Below, piece by piece: positions 35,965 to 47,900 of a DNA stretch of 64,000 nt. Location of the stretch: assembly GCF_003382685.1 (NCBI RefSeq), contig NZ_QLVG01000002.1:98988-162987 (forward strand). The letters are read 5' to 3'. The DNA is from Halorussus litoreus. GTDB lineage: Archaea; Halobacteriota; Halobacteria; Halobacteriales; Haladaptataceae. The position numbers and the translations under genes were made by a program. Positions within the stretch are counted from its first letter, which is position 1. Each line of letters opens with the position of its first letter. Below the pieces are notes generated by a model. It was given only the letters and a program-made list of their open reading frames with translations, was not told the DNA's origin and made no database searches.

Positions 35965-37707
35965 ATGCTCGAATTAGATTCTGCTATTTCGACGTTCTTG
36001 GAAGAGTGGGGCGAATTTTCGACAGAACAGAATAGCAGATATGCTATAGATTCGACTCAAATTGAAAAAGATCAGATACCTGAGCTAATTGAGGATGTTG
36101 AGACGCTATCAGAGTCGTTTGATCCTGGTTCCTTCGAGATAGACGTTGATGCTGGAGAAGATCGATACGATGTGGACTGGGATCCGAACCTCGGCATTAT
36201 CCAGTCAGATCCCACTTCTGGTGACGGATACGATATCAGCGACTTGTACGACGATGACGAGGCAACTGAGGATGCCATTCGAAGTCTATCAAATGACCGT
36301 CTTCGAAGTGTACACGATTTAATAGATGCATTAGAGGTTCTGATTCCTCGAGAAGATATAGAACTCACTGTTGACTTTGGAATCGAGAAGCGAGGAATCG
36401 TGCGGAAGCTGGAGGAGGAGTATAACTTCGAGGACCTGAGCCTACAGTTCTACTTCTCATTCGATTTTTTCGAGAGACGTATCTCGAACGTGTCGCCTGA
36501 GAACTTCAGAGAAAAATATCTTGATGACGGGGATAGGCTGGCTTTCGTGATTCATGAGTTCGACTCAATGATGTGCAGTGACGACTTTGCAGTTACAGGA
36601 CTCGGTACGGTAGACCAGCTATCGGAGTGGATAACGAGTCGTCGAAGTACCTGGGAGGATATCGTTACTTCTGTCGCAACACAATCACTCATCGAGAACG
36701 TATCGTCGGTGTATCTTCCACCCTCGTTCTTCAAATTCGACTCGGAGCCTGCCACGAGTGAGGAAGAACGGGTTGTGGCTCTATTCGAAAACCATGCTAT
36801 CTTGTTCTCGATCCTCTCCATCACCAGTAGTGCCCAGCAGGATGATGGTATGTGGGAGCTCCAGATTAGCGGGAAGCAATTAATTCAGGGTCGTATCCAA
36901 GCCTCTTCAGATGAGATTCTGGTTCGTGATGCTGACCAATCAGAGACAACGTTCCAGATAGGAGATTTGGATATCGAGGACTTTCAGTCCCTATTCGAAT
37001 GGGCGTATATCAAAGGAAACGAGCCAGAGACACGGCTACCGATAGTCAGAAACGTTACCACTCTTTTCGCTCAGGATCTGTCGGACGTGATTGGGAATAT
37101 AAGCGAGATTCATGGCTCTATTAAATCGAACTACAAGTACTACGTTGAGCAGACCACGGACGACTTCTTTGAGTTTCGTCAAGAGTTGATCGACAGTGCT
37201 TTCGAGACCAACAGTAGATTCTCTGACCTCCGCTCTCAGTTGATCAACAGCTTGTCGAGAGACATCTTCAGGACTATCGCATTCATACTCGTAATCGGTG
37301 CAACAGTATATTACAGGCTTCCAGAGTCGGTCGATTCGAATACCGTCTTCACGATTCTCCTTTCGTTAATATTCATATACGGCTTGGTAGTCCTTCGGAG
37401 AGTAAGGGGAATTCACCACCAGTTGGATATGCTGGTTGAGGATAGAAGCTCCGCAGTGAACTTCTATGGCAAGTTCTTCAACGAGGACGAGAAAGAAGAA
37501 TACCAGCTGAAGGCTAACGTGGACGATATTCGATTTCAGTGGTTCTTCGACTGCATAGAGTGGACTCGTGGTAAGTTCGAGTTCGAATATACTATCGCAT
37601 ACGACCTGTTCGTTTACTACCTATTGGTAGGGGTGATACTAGTTGGAACTGTATTGGGGTTAGTCGACATCCACGTGTGCGACCTCGCAGGTTGGTTCCC
37701 ACCGTAG
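35965..37707 (+). CDS. Uncharacterised protein with C-terminal transmembrane segments (candidate membrane effector)
   Basis: This is a 580-residue protein. The first 430 residues are soluble, acidic and without a motif I recognise. Transmembrane segments follow at about 435-452 (FRTIAFILVIGATVYYRL), 460-478 (VFTILLSLIFIYGLVVL) and 550-570 (YDLFVYYLLVGVILVG). Between the second and third is a cytosolic loop with charged helices (HHQLDMLVEDRSS). A helical stretch just before the first segment may form a stalk. It is paired with the NA37-like gene upstream. A sensor plus membrane effector is a common plan in abortive-infection systems, and that reading is inference. Codon and base use match the partner and not the flanking genes. 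Confidence 0.6.
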   Translation: MLELDSAISTFLEEWGEFSTEQNSRYAIDSTQIEKDQIPELIEDVETLSESFDPGSFEIDVDAGEDRYDVDWDPNLGIIQSDPTSGDGYDISDLYDDDEATEDAIRSLSNDRLRSVHDLIDALEVLIPREDIELTVDFGIEKRGIVRKLEEEYNFEDLSLQFYFSFDFFERRISNVSPENFREKYLDDGDRLAFVIHEFDSMMCSDDFAVTGLGTVDQLSEWITSRRSTWEDIVTSVATQSLIENVSSVYLPPSFFKFDSEPATSEEERVVALFENHAILFSILSITSSAQQDDGMWELQISGKQLIQGRIQASSDEILVRDADQSETTFQIGDLDIEDFQSLFEWAYIKGNEPETRLPIVRNVTTLFAQDLSDVIGNISEIHGSIKSNYKYYVEQTTDDFFEFRQELIDSAFETNSRFSDLRSQLINSLSRDIFRTIAFILVIGATVYYRLPESVDSNTVFTILLSLIFIYGLVVLRRVRGIHHQLDMLVEDRSSAVNFYGKFFNEDEKEEYQLKANVDDIRFQWFFDCIEWTRGKFEFEYTIAYDLFVYYLLVGVILVGTVLGLVDIHVCDLAGWFPP

Positions 37708-37768
37708 CAGAATTCTTCCTTCAGCCAATATCTTAAACAATGGATCACGATACCCTTCTTCTATAATG

Positions 37769-37800
37769 CACGAAAGGGACCGCGTACCGCGCTTTTCGTG
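37769..37800. terminator. Hairpin after the membrane protein gene
   Basis: CACGAAA (37769-37775) pairs with TTTCGTG (37794-37800), with an inner GCG-tac-CGC stem. It begins 62 bases after the stop at 37707. It could end that transcript, or it could be the edge of a degraded insertion element. A T-run after the stem is missing, so the call is weak. Confidence 0.35.
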
Positions 37801-38052
37801 TTGTGACACGTAGCGGACGGAAGTCTATCCCGTGGGGGAGTGGGGGAATGTTTACGCGGGGAGAAACGGACGATCCGAACGTATCTCTCGAAGATGGAGC
37901 AGTGAATGGCCCCAGAGTCAAGCACCAAGGAGAGTCGCCTCAACATCCGGTAGAACCTCCTCAAGACGGAGGGGACGAGTCGGGATCGAGAGTACTCGCT
38001 CGTCGATTCGGCAGCGGCGTCGCCGATGCAGTAACGGTGACCCCGTCAGCTA
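37801..38052. other. Gap with no supportable gene
   Basis: This stretch of 252 bases has an open frame on the plus strand (37803-38063) with Pro/Gly/Glu-rich sequence, but no recognised domain, no ribosome site and no TATA box at the right distance. It lies directly before a gene fragment and is probably insertion-element or decay debris. Confidence 0.4.
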
Positions 38053-38206
38053 TCAGGAACTGAACTCGCCGAGGCCCGATTGCTCGTTGTCCAGCGGCTC
38101 GATGACTTGGGGATCGTCGTTGCCAGGGTTGTTAACTCGCGTCGAGATCTCGTAGGCGTCCAGATCGTCCTTCGGGTACGGTTGGCACAGTTCCTTGCGG
38201 GTGGAT
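38053..38206 (-). pseudogene. C-terminal fragment of an SRAP (YedK/HMCES-type) protein
   Basis: Reading the minus strand to the TGA at 38053-38055 gives about 50 residues, CQPYPKDDLDAYEISTRV then NNPGNDDPQVIEPL. This is the typical tail of haloarchaeal SOS-response-associated peptidases, which crosslink abasic sites in single-stranded DNA. The N-terminal catalytic Cys and most of the protein are missing, and the frame is lost upstream of about 38206. It is a remnant and evidence of earlier insertion or deletion at this junction. Confidence 0.7.
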
Positions 38207-38303
38207 TCCTACCTAAGGTGACCCATACAGACTCTTCGGCTGGTAATCAGGATTGACAGAAGTAGTCCTGAAGAATTATTCTGCCTTGGTGCCAAATCGG
38301 GGT

Positions 38304-38906
38304 ATGCAGATACCGACGGGAGAGGATATCAGGTCGGCGCGTGAGAACAAAGGGTTGACTCAGTCCGAACTTGCTGAGCGTGCAGGGGTGTCTCAACCGC
38401 TGATTGCTCGAATAGAGGGAGAAGATGTTGATCCGACTATAGATACGCTCTATAGTGTGGTTTCGGTGCTCAATAGCTCGACCTCAGAGTTGGAAGAAGA
38501 AGAGGTCAAGATATCGATGCCCTCTGTTTTGAAGGACGCACGGAAACGAACTGGATATACCCAGGGTGAGTTAGCTGAGGTCGCGGATGTTTCGCAGCCG
38601 CTTATTTCTCGGATTGAACGACAGGATGTGAATCCAAAAGCATCCACGTTGCGGGAACTGTTTAGTCATCTGGATCCATTGCCAGAGTCTGACGGTGAGG
38701 AGGCATCCAAGCAGTCTACAACGGAATCTGATTTGATTGAGAAGATTGAGTGGGAGTTTGAGAATGTAGAGGGGAGTTCGTCTCAGTCTGCGGCAGAAGA
38801 GCAGGGAACAAGCACCAGTGAAAATAAACGATGTTCCGAATGCGGTTCCGACCTCAGTCCGTATCCGGATCCGAGCTACTGTCCCGACTGTGGGGCTGAC
38901 CTTTGA
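38304..38906 (+). CDS. Double XRE helix-turn-helix regulator with C-terminal zinc ribbon
   Basis: This 200-residue protein is counted from the ATG at 38304, since MQIPTGEDIRSAREN begins the first domain cleanly; a TTG 17 codons earlier is less likely. Two Cro/CI-type domains lie in tandem at about residues 7-57 (GLTQSELAERAGVSQPLIAR) and 76-126 (GYTQGELAEVADVSQPLISR). They are similar enough to suggest internal duplication. An acidic linker leads to a zinc ribbon (CSECG...CPDCG, about 177-198). It probably binds a repeated or palindromic operator. It is convergent with the giant helicase gene, with a 51-base gap, so control of that gene is possible but not shown by position. Confidence 0.82.
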   Translation: MQIPTGEDIRSARENKGLTQSELAERAGVSQPLIARIEGEDVDPTIDTLYSVVSVLNSSTSELEEEEVKISMPSVLKDARKRTGYTQGELAEVADVSQPLISRIERQDVNPKASTLRELFSHLDPLPESDGEEASKQSTTESDLIEKIEWEFENVEGSSSQSAAEEQGTSTSENKRCSECGSDLSPYPDPSYCPDCGADL

Positions 38907-38957
38907 ATTGCAGTGAAGTGTCCACTCGGGATCGGTATTGTCACCGTGTTGTCTCGG

Positions 38958-41900
38958 TTACCATGCTTCGTAGCCGTCACCGTGCTCGGCGGCCTGCTTC
39001 ACGTCTTCAATCTGGGTATCGTAGACGGTGCGCAGAAGGCTGAGACAAAGATTTGCTTCGACATCCGGCTGTTGTGAGTTGCTCGTCACGGTGGCGTAGT
39101 TGTCATCTTCAGCTTCGATCGTGAGATCGTATTGGTCTACTGCATCCTCGAGTGCTGCTTTCTGTGAGGGGGTAAGGCGGGTCAGGTTGTGTGCGCCATC
39201 GAGATATTGGTAGTGGGTATCTGTCTGCCCGTCGTTCTCGAAGGTCAAGTTGATCCAGTGGTCCGAGTGTTCATCCCGGTTCAGATGATTTTTGAAGAGC
39301 GTAGAGAGTTGATCGACTCGATCGGGATTCGGGGGGTTGTCTCCGGTACTCGCGGTTGAGCCGTCTATATTCTGGCCTGCACTCGCGGAGCAGGTCTCAG
39401 AGGCGCTCCAGTGGTTTCTGAATGCCTCCTCACTGTTGAAGACCTTCTTATCGCAGTAGGGACAGGGGACTTTCCAGCCCTTGTCGGGATAGTGAAGCCA
39501 TGGGAACGACCCATCAGGACTCTCGATGTCGAGATTGACGCTTGGTTGCTGTGCCTGTTGGATCTCCGTCCCACCGTTGGTTGTGGAGTGTATAACTGAT
39601 TGACTAGTGTTCTCTGCGGTGGTACGTGACTCGATCGTCTCGAGGATGTCTTTCCACTCTGGTTGAGACATCTGGTTAATTGCTCGTGGTGGCGTTGGTC
39701 CCGGACCACTGCACCGGTCTGCGTTTGCCCAGTGAGTCACGAATGCGTCTTTTGTGTTGTTGATATTGGAGTTGCAGTAGGGACAGGGGACTTGCCACTG
39801 TGATCGATCGTAATCGAGGAAGGGGAACGAGTCAGCTCTCTGTTGAGATGGAGGGGCTGCGTCGTCTGAGTTCTGTCCTGATGGGTCATCACTCGGCGGT
39901 GAAGGTGAGACAGACGGATAAATTCGGGAGAGGAGAACCGTGTCTGGATGTTTCGTTTCGTTCAGGGTGACTCGGTCACCTGTCGTGATGAGGTCTTCTT
40001 CTTTGAGGAGGCTGAGGGCTTCACTGATTCGGGACTTGATCCGGTTCCCGCGGCGCTGGTACCCGAACAGTCGCGTCGTCTCGAGGACGATATCGTCCTC
40101 CTCGATCGCGCCGCCTTCGCGGAGCACGACAGTGATTGCTTTGGCGATCTCTTCGAGAGGGATTTCGTCGATCGTTCTCGTGGCCGATTTCGTGTTAATA
40201 CGGATATTAAACTCCAGCTCATCAAGCGGTGGCCACAGGAACTCGCCGTGTTCGTGGACCTTGTCTTGCCTCTTGAGTTCGTCTAGGCGGTTTCGGAAGA
40301 TTCGTTGGACTTTCTGTCCAGCCCGAGACTGACCCCAGACATCGAGGTAGGTTTGCATCGCGGTGTCGTATTTGATGGGGCCATTCTGGACGACGGTGTC
40401 CCGGATTGAATTTCTGTTTGCCAGATCCATCCCCTGTTTATCGGGATCGTATCGCTCGTCCCACTCCAGTGAGGGTTCTTCGAACTCGGTAATCTCGTCG
40501 TGCTCAACCTTCGAATCGACCTCCATAACCTCGGGTTCGTGCGAGGGGATGTCGGGGTCGTCTGTGGAGAACGACTGGCCGTCGAGGAGGTCCTCAACTT
40601 TCTCGTTGATCTTTCTGATCTCACGCTCCTGATTGGATGCCCAGTCCGGGGACCAGATCCGGTGAATCGTCCAGCCCAACTCCTCAAGCACCATCTGCCG
40701 AGTCCGGTCTCGGTCCCTGGCTGTCTTCGAGGAGTGGTACGCCGCTCCGTCGCACTCAATACCGAGGATGAATTTCCCGGGCTGCTCTGGGTGCTTGATT
40801 GCTAAGTCGATGCTGTAGCTGGAGCTCTGTACTTGCGAGACGACATCGTACCCTTCCGCTTCGAGTGCGTCGTATACCGCCTCTTCGAACTGTGAATCGA
40901 AATCGAGCGTATCCGTCACTTCGTCGTCTCGGACGAGCGCCTGTTTGCCTTTGCGGGCATATTCGAGGTAGTTCTTGAAGTGCTTGGCACCAGTGCTGTT
41001 CGAGCCTGAGAGATCGATGTCGCCGGGGAGCATCGAGCACACGACCGTGATGTGCTCTTTCGCACGCGTCACTGCTACGTTGAGGCGGCGTTCCCCACCG
41101 CTCTTGTTGATCGGGCCGAAATTCGTCGAGATCGTGCCATCTTGAGCGGGCCCGTAGCCGACACTGAAGATCATCCGGTCCCGTTCGTCGCCCTGCACCA
41201 TTTCCAAGTTCTTGATGAAGAACTCGTCGAGCACGTCGTCTTGACTGACGAACGCATCAAGCACGGGGCTCTCCTCACGTCGCTCAGCGAGCGCGTCTCG
41301 GATAGCTTGTTCTTGGGCGCTGCTGAACGCGACGACGCCGAGGCTCTTGTCACTCCGTTCTTCTGCGTGTTCCTCGATCAGATCGACGACTCGCTGTGCT
41401 TCGACCGCGTTTTGTCTCGAGCCTCCCCGGTCGTAGACGCCGTCTTCGACATACTCGAAGTCCACCCCAGTTTCAACGTCGGGGTCGTTCTCCGGGAACG
41501 TCCGCAGACTATTGTTGTAGTAGTGGTAGTTCGAGAATTGAATGAGTTCCTCAGTACGGCTTCGGTAGTGCCATCGGAGGTTCTTCTCGCGGAGGACAGA
41601 GGCTGTTTCTTCGAGAATGCTGTCGAGGTCTTCACGTACGTCTTCCGTGGTTTCCACGTCGGATTGGAAGAACGACGTCGGCGGGAGTTGTTTCGTGTCG
41701 CCCGCGATAACCGCTTGATCGGCACGGATAAGGCTGCTCACAGCGTCCTGCGGCATGATCTGTGAGGCCTCATCGAACACGACGGTGTCGAACTCGATTG
41801 AGTCCGCTTTGAGGTACTGCGCGACCGACAGCGGACTCATCATGAAACACGGCGTGAGCTGCGTGATGAATGAGCCTGCTTCGTCGAACAACTCACGAAG

Positions 41901-44900
41901 CGGCTTGTGTTTGCGTTGCTTTTCCGCTTCTCGGCGTACGAGGACCTGCTCCGCGCTGGAGGCGTGCTCAAGATCCAACGAAGGCCGGCGTTTCGTCACT
42001 TCGTGTTGGATTTCGATCTTTGCGAGTTCCTGTTGTTCCTTGTCCAAGCGGCGGAATTCCTCGACGTATCGTTCCATCTCGTCCGCGTTGAACGACCCGA
42101 GACCTGTTTGCTCGTATACGCTGTTAAGCCATTTCGTGTAGAATCGCTTCTTGAACGCCGGGACGAGATGGTCACTCTTGTAGTCCCCCTGGAGGAACCG
42201 CTCGACGTACTCCTCACAGACTGTGTCACGGACAGTGTCCAGTTGTGAGGCGAACTGGACGCGGCGCTGCAAGGCAGGGACGTCACCACGAAGCTCCTGG
42301 AGTGTCTCCGACAGTTCGGGGAACGACGCCTGCCGGAGTGGCGTACCATTGACCTGCATCTTTTCGACGTTCATCGCGTTCTCGAAGAACGCGGCAGCGT
42401 CGTCGTAGTCCGCGAGCGCTGCGTTCGTCCGCTCGAGTAACGGATCCACGCTTGGAAGCGTGTTCTCAACCAGAGACTCGACGATCGGGTTCGTGAACGT
42501 GGAGTCGTGCTCGTCGAGCCTGGCGACCCACCGCTGGGCCTGGGTTAGCGTCTCCCAATCCGTATCACCGCCCTCGTACAGCGGTCCGAGACGCTCTATG
42601 ACGCCCCGGAAATCTTCTCTCCGGTCTTCAATTCGCTGGACCTCTGCGAGTTTGCGTGTATCTTCGAGGAGTTGGTCATGGCTCGGATCGTAGTCGTCTC
42701 GAGCGTGGGTCGTGATCTTTCGCTTGAGCGACCGATAGCTCGGTTTGACTACCTTCAGCATTCCGTATGCTGCGAGTTCGTTGTTGAGCTCCGCGCCGTT
42801 CGCAGAGAAGAAACTCCGCTGGTAGTGGTCTGAAAGCTCATCGATGAGCGATTCGCGCTCTTGTTCAAGTTCTGCGAGTTCCTCGAACCGTCCGCCTTCC
42901 TGTGCGAACGACCCGTCGAAGAATGCGTCTTGCCAGGCAATATCCGGGCGGTTCGAGACGTGCTGTAACAGTTGCTTCACCTCACGGAATTCAGCAAGAG
43001 AGTCCGGCCGAAGACCTAATTCAGCTTCAAGCTCGTCTGCAACGTCTTGCAGCGTCTCGATAGCTTCGACCTGCCGCTCTAGGGACTGGCGCATCGAGTC
43101 GCCAGTATCGACACCCCACTGTCGGAGCGTGGTGTGTCGCCACGGGCTCGTTTCGTAGGTGACGATTTCCTCACCGAAGCGCGCGAGCGTCTCTAACTCA
43201 TCTATGGCGGTTTCGAGTGTCTCTTGGCCCACGCTCAGTGGCTGTGTGATGCCGACATCGATGCGGGGAACGTCTGCGTGTTTGCTCACGATGCCGAACG
43301 CTTGGTACGCCGTCAGATCCCATCCGTCAGGGGAGTAGAACAGTTGTTGCCCGTATTGATTGATGGTGTCTCGCCGTTCGCGGAGTTTTCCGAGCCGTTT
43401 GGCGCGATTGTCCGCGGGTTTGATTTGCGGGGCCTTCAGTTCGGTTTGGACGCTCCCGAGGACGTCCGTATTGGTTGCTTTCTCACCGTGAACTTCGAGA
43501 CAGAACCGACCGAGGCCGACATCGTCGAGTCGATTTTTGACCACGTCGAGTGCTGCCTGCTTTTCGCTCACGAACAGGACACGCTCGCCGGCAGCGAGTT
43601 TCTCCGCGATGATGTTCGCAATTGTCTGGCTCTTCCCGGTCCCGGGTGGTCCTTGAAGCACGAAGCTCTTGCCTCGTTTCGCCGCCTCAATTGCTTCCTG
43701 TTGACTGGAATCGGCGTCGAGCACTTGGTACGTGTCGATGGGATCGACGACGTCGTCGAGTTCTGAGGCTTTCGGCGTCGTGATGTCGCCTTCGGCTTTT
43801 TGGAGCGGTTCCATCTCGCCGTTGAGCGCTTGGATAATTGGGTCGTCTTTGATTGCCTCTCGGTTGCGCTCGAGGTCGGAGTAGAGACTGTACTTGGTGA
43901 AGTCGAAGATCCCCAACACTGCGTCCGGTTGAATCGTCCATCGATCGAAGCCGCGCAGCGTTTCGTATACTGCTTCGAATGCGGCGTCGATCTCTGCGAG
44001 TGAGAGCGCGTTGTCCGCGGGCAGGCTAATTCCTCGTTCGGCCGCGAGTTTCTTGCGGAGCGCGGGATTGAGCCGGAGTCCTTCTGCTTTTGGTTTGAGA
44101 ACGTAGTCGTGTTTCTCTTCGTCCTGAAGCGTCTTCTCTTCTAATTCGACGGGAGCGAGGAACAGTGGTGAGCGGTTCGCTTCGTCGCTGTGGTCTACGC
44201 TGTACCAACGCAACATCCCGAGCGAGATGTACAGGGAATCGACCCCGCGCTCCCGAAGGTACTGCTTGTTCTTGAGCGCGATCTGGGATAGCGAGTTTGC
44301 CGCTTCATCCGGTGCCCGCGTTGGCAGTACTTCGTTCGTTGCGATGTCAGGCTGGTCGTCTTCGTCGTCCTCTGTCGGCCGCTTCCGAATGAAGAGCTCA
44401 CCGTCGCCGTCAATCTCGCCGGCGATAGTCGTGGGGTTCGCGTCCTCGAACGGGAGGTCTTTCGTCTTCGTTGGTTTGAATGAGACGAGTTTGTTCCGGC
44501 GGGTCAGGTCGAGCAGCTGGGATTTCCACTCGTCGATCTTTTTATCTAATGAATCGCCGTTTGCGGCGGTATCGTCGCTAACTGCTTGTTCCTCCTCGTA
44601 CTCGGTGATTGGATCGACATCTTGTGCCCAGAAGATCGTCTGTTCGGGCGCACCGTTGTCCGTCTCAGTACTGGTATCTGCCTCTTGATCAGAGTCGTCT
44701 TGTTCTAGAGTTGTCTCGTCCTCTTCGACAGGTGCAGTTGTTTCGGACGTTGAATCGTCGTCGTCCGTTTCTGGTGGTTGTGATTTGGATCGCTCGCTGC
44801 TTGCGGGTTCGGGTTCTGCGGGGAACTCTTGGAGGAGTGCCAGTGCTTCGTCCAGTTCGTCGTCGGACGAGACTGCAATCGGGAGCGGTACTTCTGATTG

Positions 44901-47900
44901 TGGCGCGACCGGGAGATAGATTTGTTCCCCAGGATCAATGACCTGCTGTTCGATGAGCACCGCGGCATCCTCGTCCTCCAAGCGCTCGGTTTGTGCGAGC
45001 TGATACTCAGTGACCATCTCCCCGTCACCGAACGCTTGGCGGTATTTCGCCATCTTGTGGGGGTTTCGAGAGCCCTGTTGTTCACCATAGCTCGGACTGT
45101 CATCAGTTAATCCGTCCCCGAATACGACGTCGGTAACTGCGGCTTGCCAGCGGTTCATTGGATCATCGCCATCGACGCGATATGCCGTCCGCTCGGACTC
45201 AACGAGCCGTTCGAGAAGCGATGCGAAGGTCCGGAAGAGCTCGTAGTATTCGGCGAGCGGATTCGGCTCTACTTGCGCCGCAGTCTCATCGTCAGCGGTT
45301 GGTTCTCCGCTGTCGTCCAGTTGGTCTACGCCCGCTGCTCGCCGCGCATCGCCAATTGAGTCGAAGTAATTGTAGACGACAGTGGCACTGAATGGGGCAT
45401 GTTCGTTGATGTCGTTTACTGAGGGTGATTTCTCGAGTGTTGTGGCGACCTCACGGAGGCCTGAGAGGACGTCCTCCCGAGTGTACGTGCTCTGTTGCGA
45501 TCCTTTGGGTTCGAACCCTGCTTCTCGAATTGCGTCGGACCACGAACCGAAGGCGTTCTCAAACTGACTGATAGCATACTCGCCCCGGTTCATCATCTCG
45601 ATCTTGGTGGGCACCTCCCCGAGCTCCGTTTTCAGACGGCGAATCTCATCGAGTAGATCGTCTTCGGTGGGATGTTCCTGGTTGGATTCGATCTCAGTAC
45701 TGGAATCCGATTTCGACTGTGTGGTTTCCTCAGTGGGTGAGTCGCCGTTCACGAGGGATTCGGCTTTGTCGCTGGCCCAGATGAGACTGTCGCTATCGCG
45801 GAAGTGATAGTCTGCGAGTTCAGATTGTAGGTACTCGTGAACGTCGCTTCCAGATGACAGCCCCCACCGGTCCTGTAACGCCGCGTTCTTTGTTGGTTGG
45901 AGTCGGACGAGGTCTTCGATACGGTTGCGCTTTGTTGCTGACAACGTCCCCGCGTCGCTCGACTCGGATTCCACCACGCTTTGCTCATTCTGTGACTCGT
46001 CGTCCGCCGTCTCTGCCGGCCCGTCCGTGTCTGTTTCGTCAGTGATTGGTGGGTTATCCTCGCTGTGTTCCCAGGCGTATTCTTCCCATTCGCCTAGAAT
46101 GGTCTCGACATCGTCGTCAGCGGCTTGGACAGCGTCGTGGAGTGCCGTCAGATCAGCCTGATTGATGATTTCCTTGTCCCACTCGTATTCCCCGTCAGCA
46201 TCAAGCGAATCGATAAACTGTGCGCCCTCTCTCAAGAGCGTTCCAACGACATCGCCGTCTATCGGCCCGGACAGTGCAAAGCCAGGTAGCTTATCGAAAC
46301 GGCGTCCGAGCGAGCAGAACCCTGCTGCTTGCTCGATTATCTGCTTACCGTCTTCCCGTGGGATAGCTGCGTCCTCAGTCGGGGGGACGCCGACGACGTT
46401 GTAGAACATCGCGTGCTTGGGCGTATCGTCAGGGTTGCGAAGCACACGCCCGATGCGCTGAACGAGTTCCTGATTGACGCCACCTGTAGCCATATTGATT
46501 GCCACTGACGCGTGCTGCATATCGACGCCTTCACCCAGCAGGTCACCGGTTCCGATGAGGACGCCCGAACTTTCCGGCTCGTCGAACTCCTCGATCGTTT
46601 CGAGCTGTTCTCCCCTGCTCTGTGAGCCAGACACGAGATACACCGAGGAGGGATTCGCCACGACGTCGGTGATCCGTGATTCTAATTCCTCGACCTGTGC
46701 GTTGCTATCCGCAAGCACGACGACCTTCTCCGTCGTGTGATGTTCAACAACGAGATCGACCACCACATCCAATGTCGGCGAAAGGTTCCACTGTTTCGTC
46801 CGCCGCGAGAAGAGGCGGGTGACTAAGTCGCGGAACGCGTCGTCTTCTTGTTTTAGCGAGTTCCCTTCCGTCGTATGGGAGAATCGGCGGACATCTTCGT
46901 AGGTTCGGAGTCGGCGGTCAGTCTCGAGGGATAGTTCACCTTGCCGGAGACGTTGCCGGAACTCTTGGAATGATCGTTCCGCTCGTTCTGCGGTTTTTTC
47001 GAGATCATCACCGACGACGTCGTAAGGTGCATAATGAACTTCCCAGTCAAAGGAAGGAATAACGCCGTTCTTTCTCGCCTCTGTGACGGTGTACCGCTTG
47101 GCTCTAGGGCCAATACTGTTAGAAAGGCGTTCCTCGATACGTTCGCTGTCGCTACCCGCGTCGTCAACAGAACCGGACATTGCCAAGACGTTGCCATCGA
47201 ATTCGTCGAGGAGTGATCCCCACTCACTGCCGGTCGCGTAATGGTGTGCTTCGTCGAGGAGTACGAGGTCGTAGGCTACTCGGTCTTCGTTGACAAGGGA
47301 CTGCGGGGTACGGAAGTGGATCGTTCCCCATTCGAGCGTGATATCGTTGCTCCCTGTCGTTCGCTCTTGGGGGATGTTAAGGTGCTTTTCGGACTCCCGC
47401 CGCCACTGTTCAAGGATGAGTTCGCTGTGCGCGACGATGAGCACGTCGTCGCTGCCGGTCGAATCCACGGGATCGGCTACACCACCGATAGCTTGATCCT
47501 CTGGATGCAGTTCACCGTACCGGAGCGCGATGGCACCGAGGCCGAGGACCGTTTTCCCAGTGGCCGTTGCCATATCCACGTAGCCACGCTTGTCGTGCTC
47601 CCACCACTTTTCCAGCGCGTCACGCTGGTGTTCCCACAGCGGCGTCATCATCTGGGGCTCGTCCAAGAGCGAAAGCAAGCCCTGCGAGGCGCTATTCTCG
47701 ATTTCAGTCAACAGGAGATCGACGTTCGATGCGATGGTCTCGTTGTTGAACAGTTGCGTCGTGATGTCGGAGACCGTTGCACCAGAGAGGTCAAACGAGA
47801 CACTCAGGTCCTCCCCGACGTGCCGGGTGAGTAATTTTTCAAGTACTGCCTCCGTCGCCTTTTCCACATCGTCAATGCCGAGATCACTCGTTGAAATATC

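Noticed and set aside
37803..38155. Two overlapping plus-strand frames of 86 and 107 codons
   Set aside because: Both are Pro/Arg/Ser-rich with no motif and no promoter, and their ends run antisense into the SRAP remnant. They are treated as noncoding debris.
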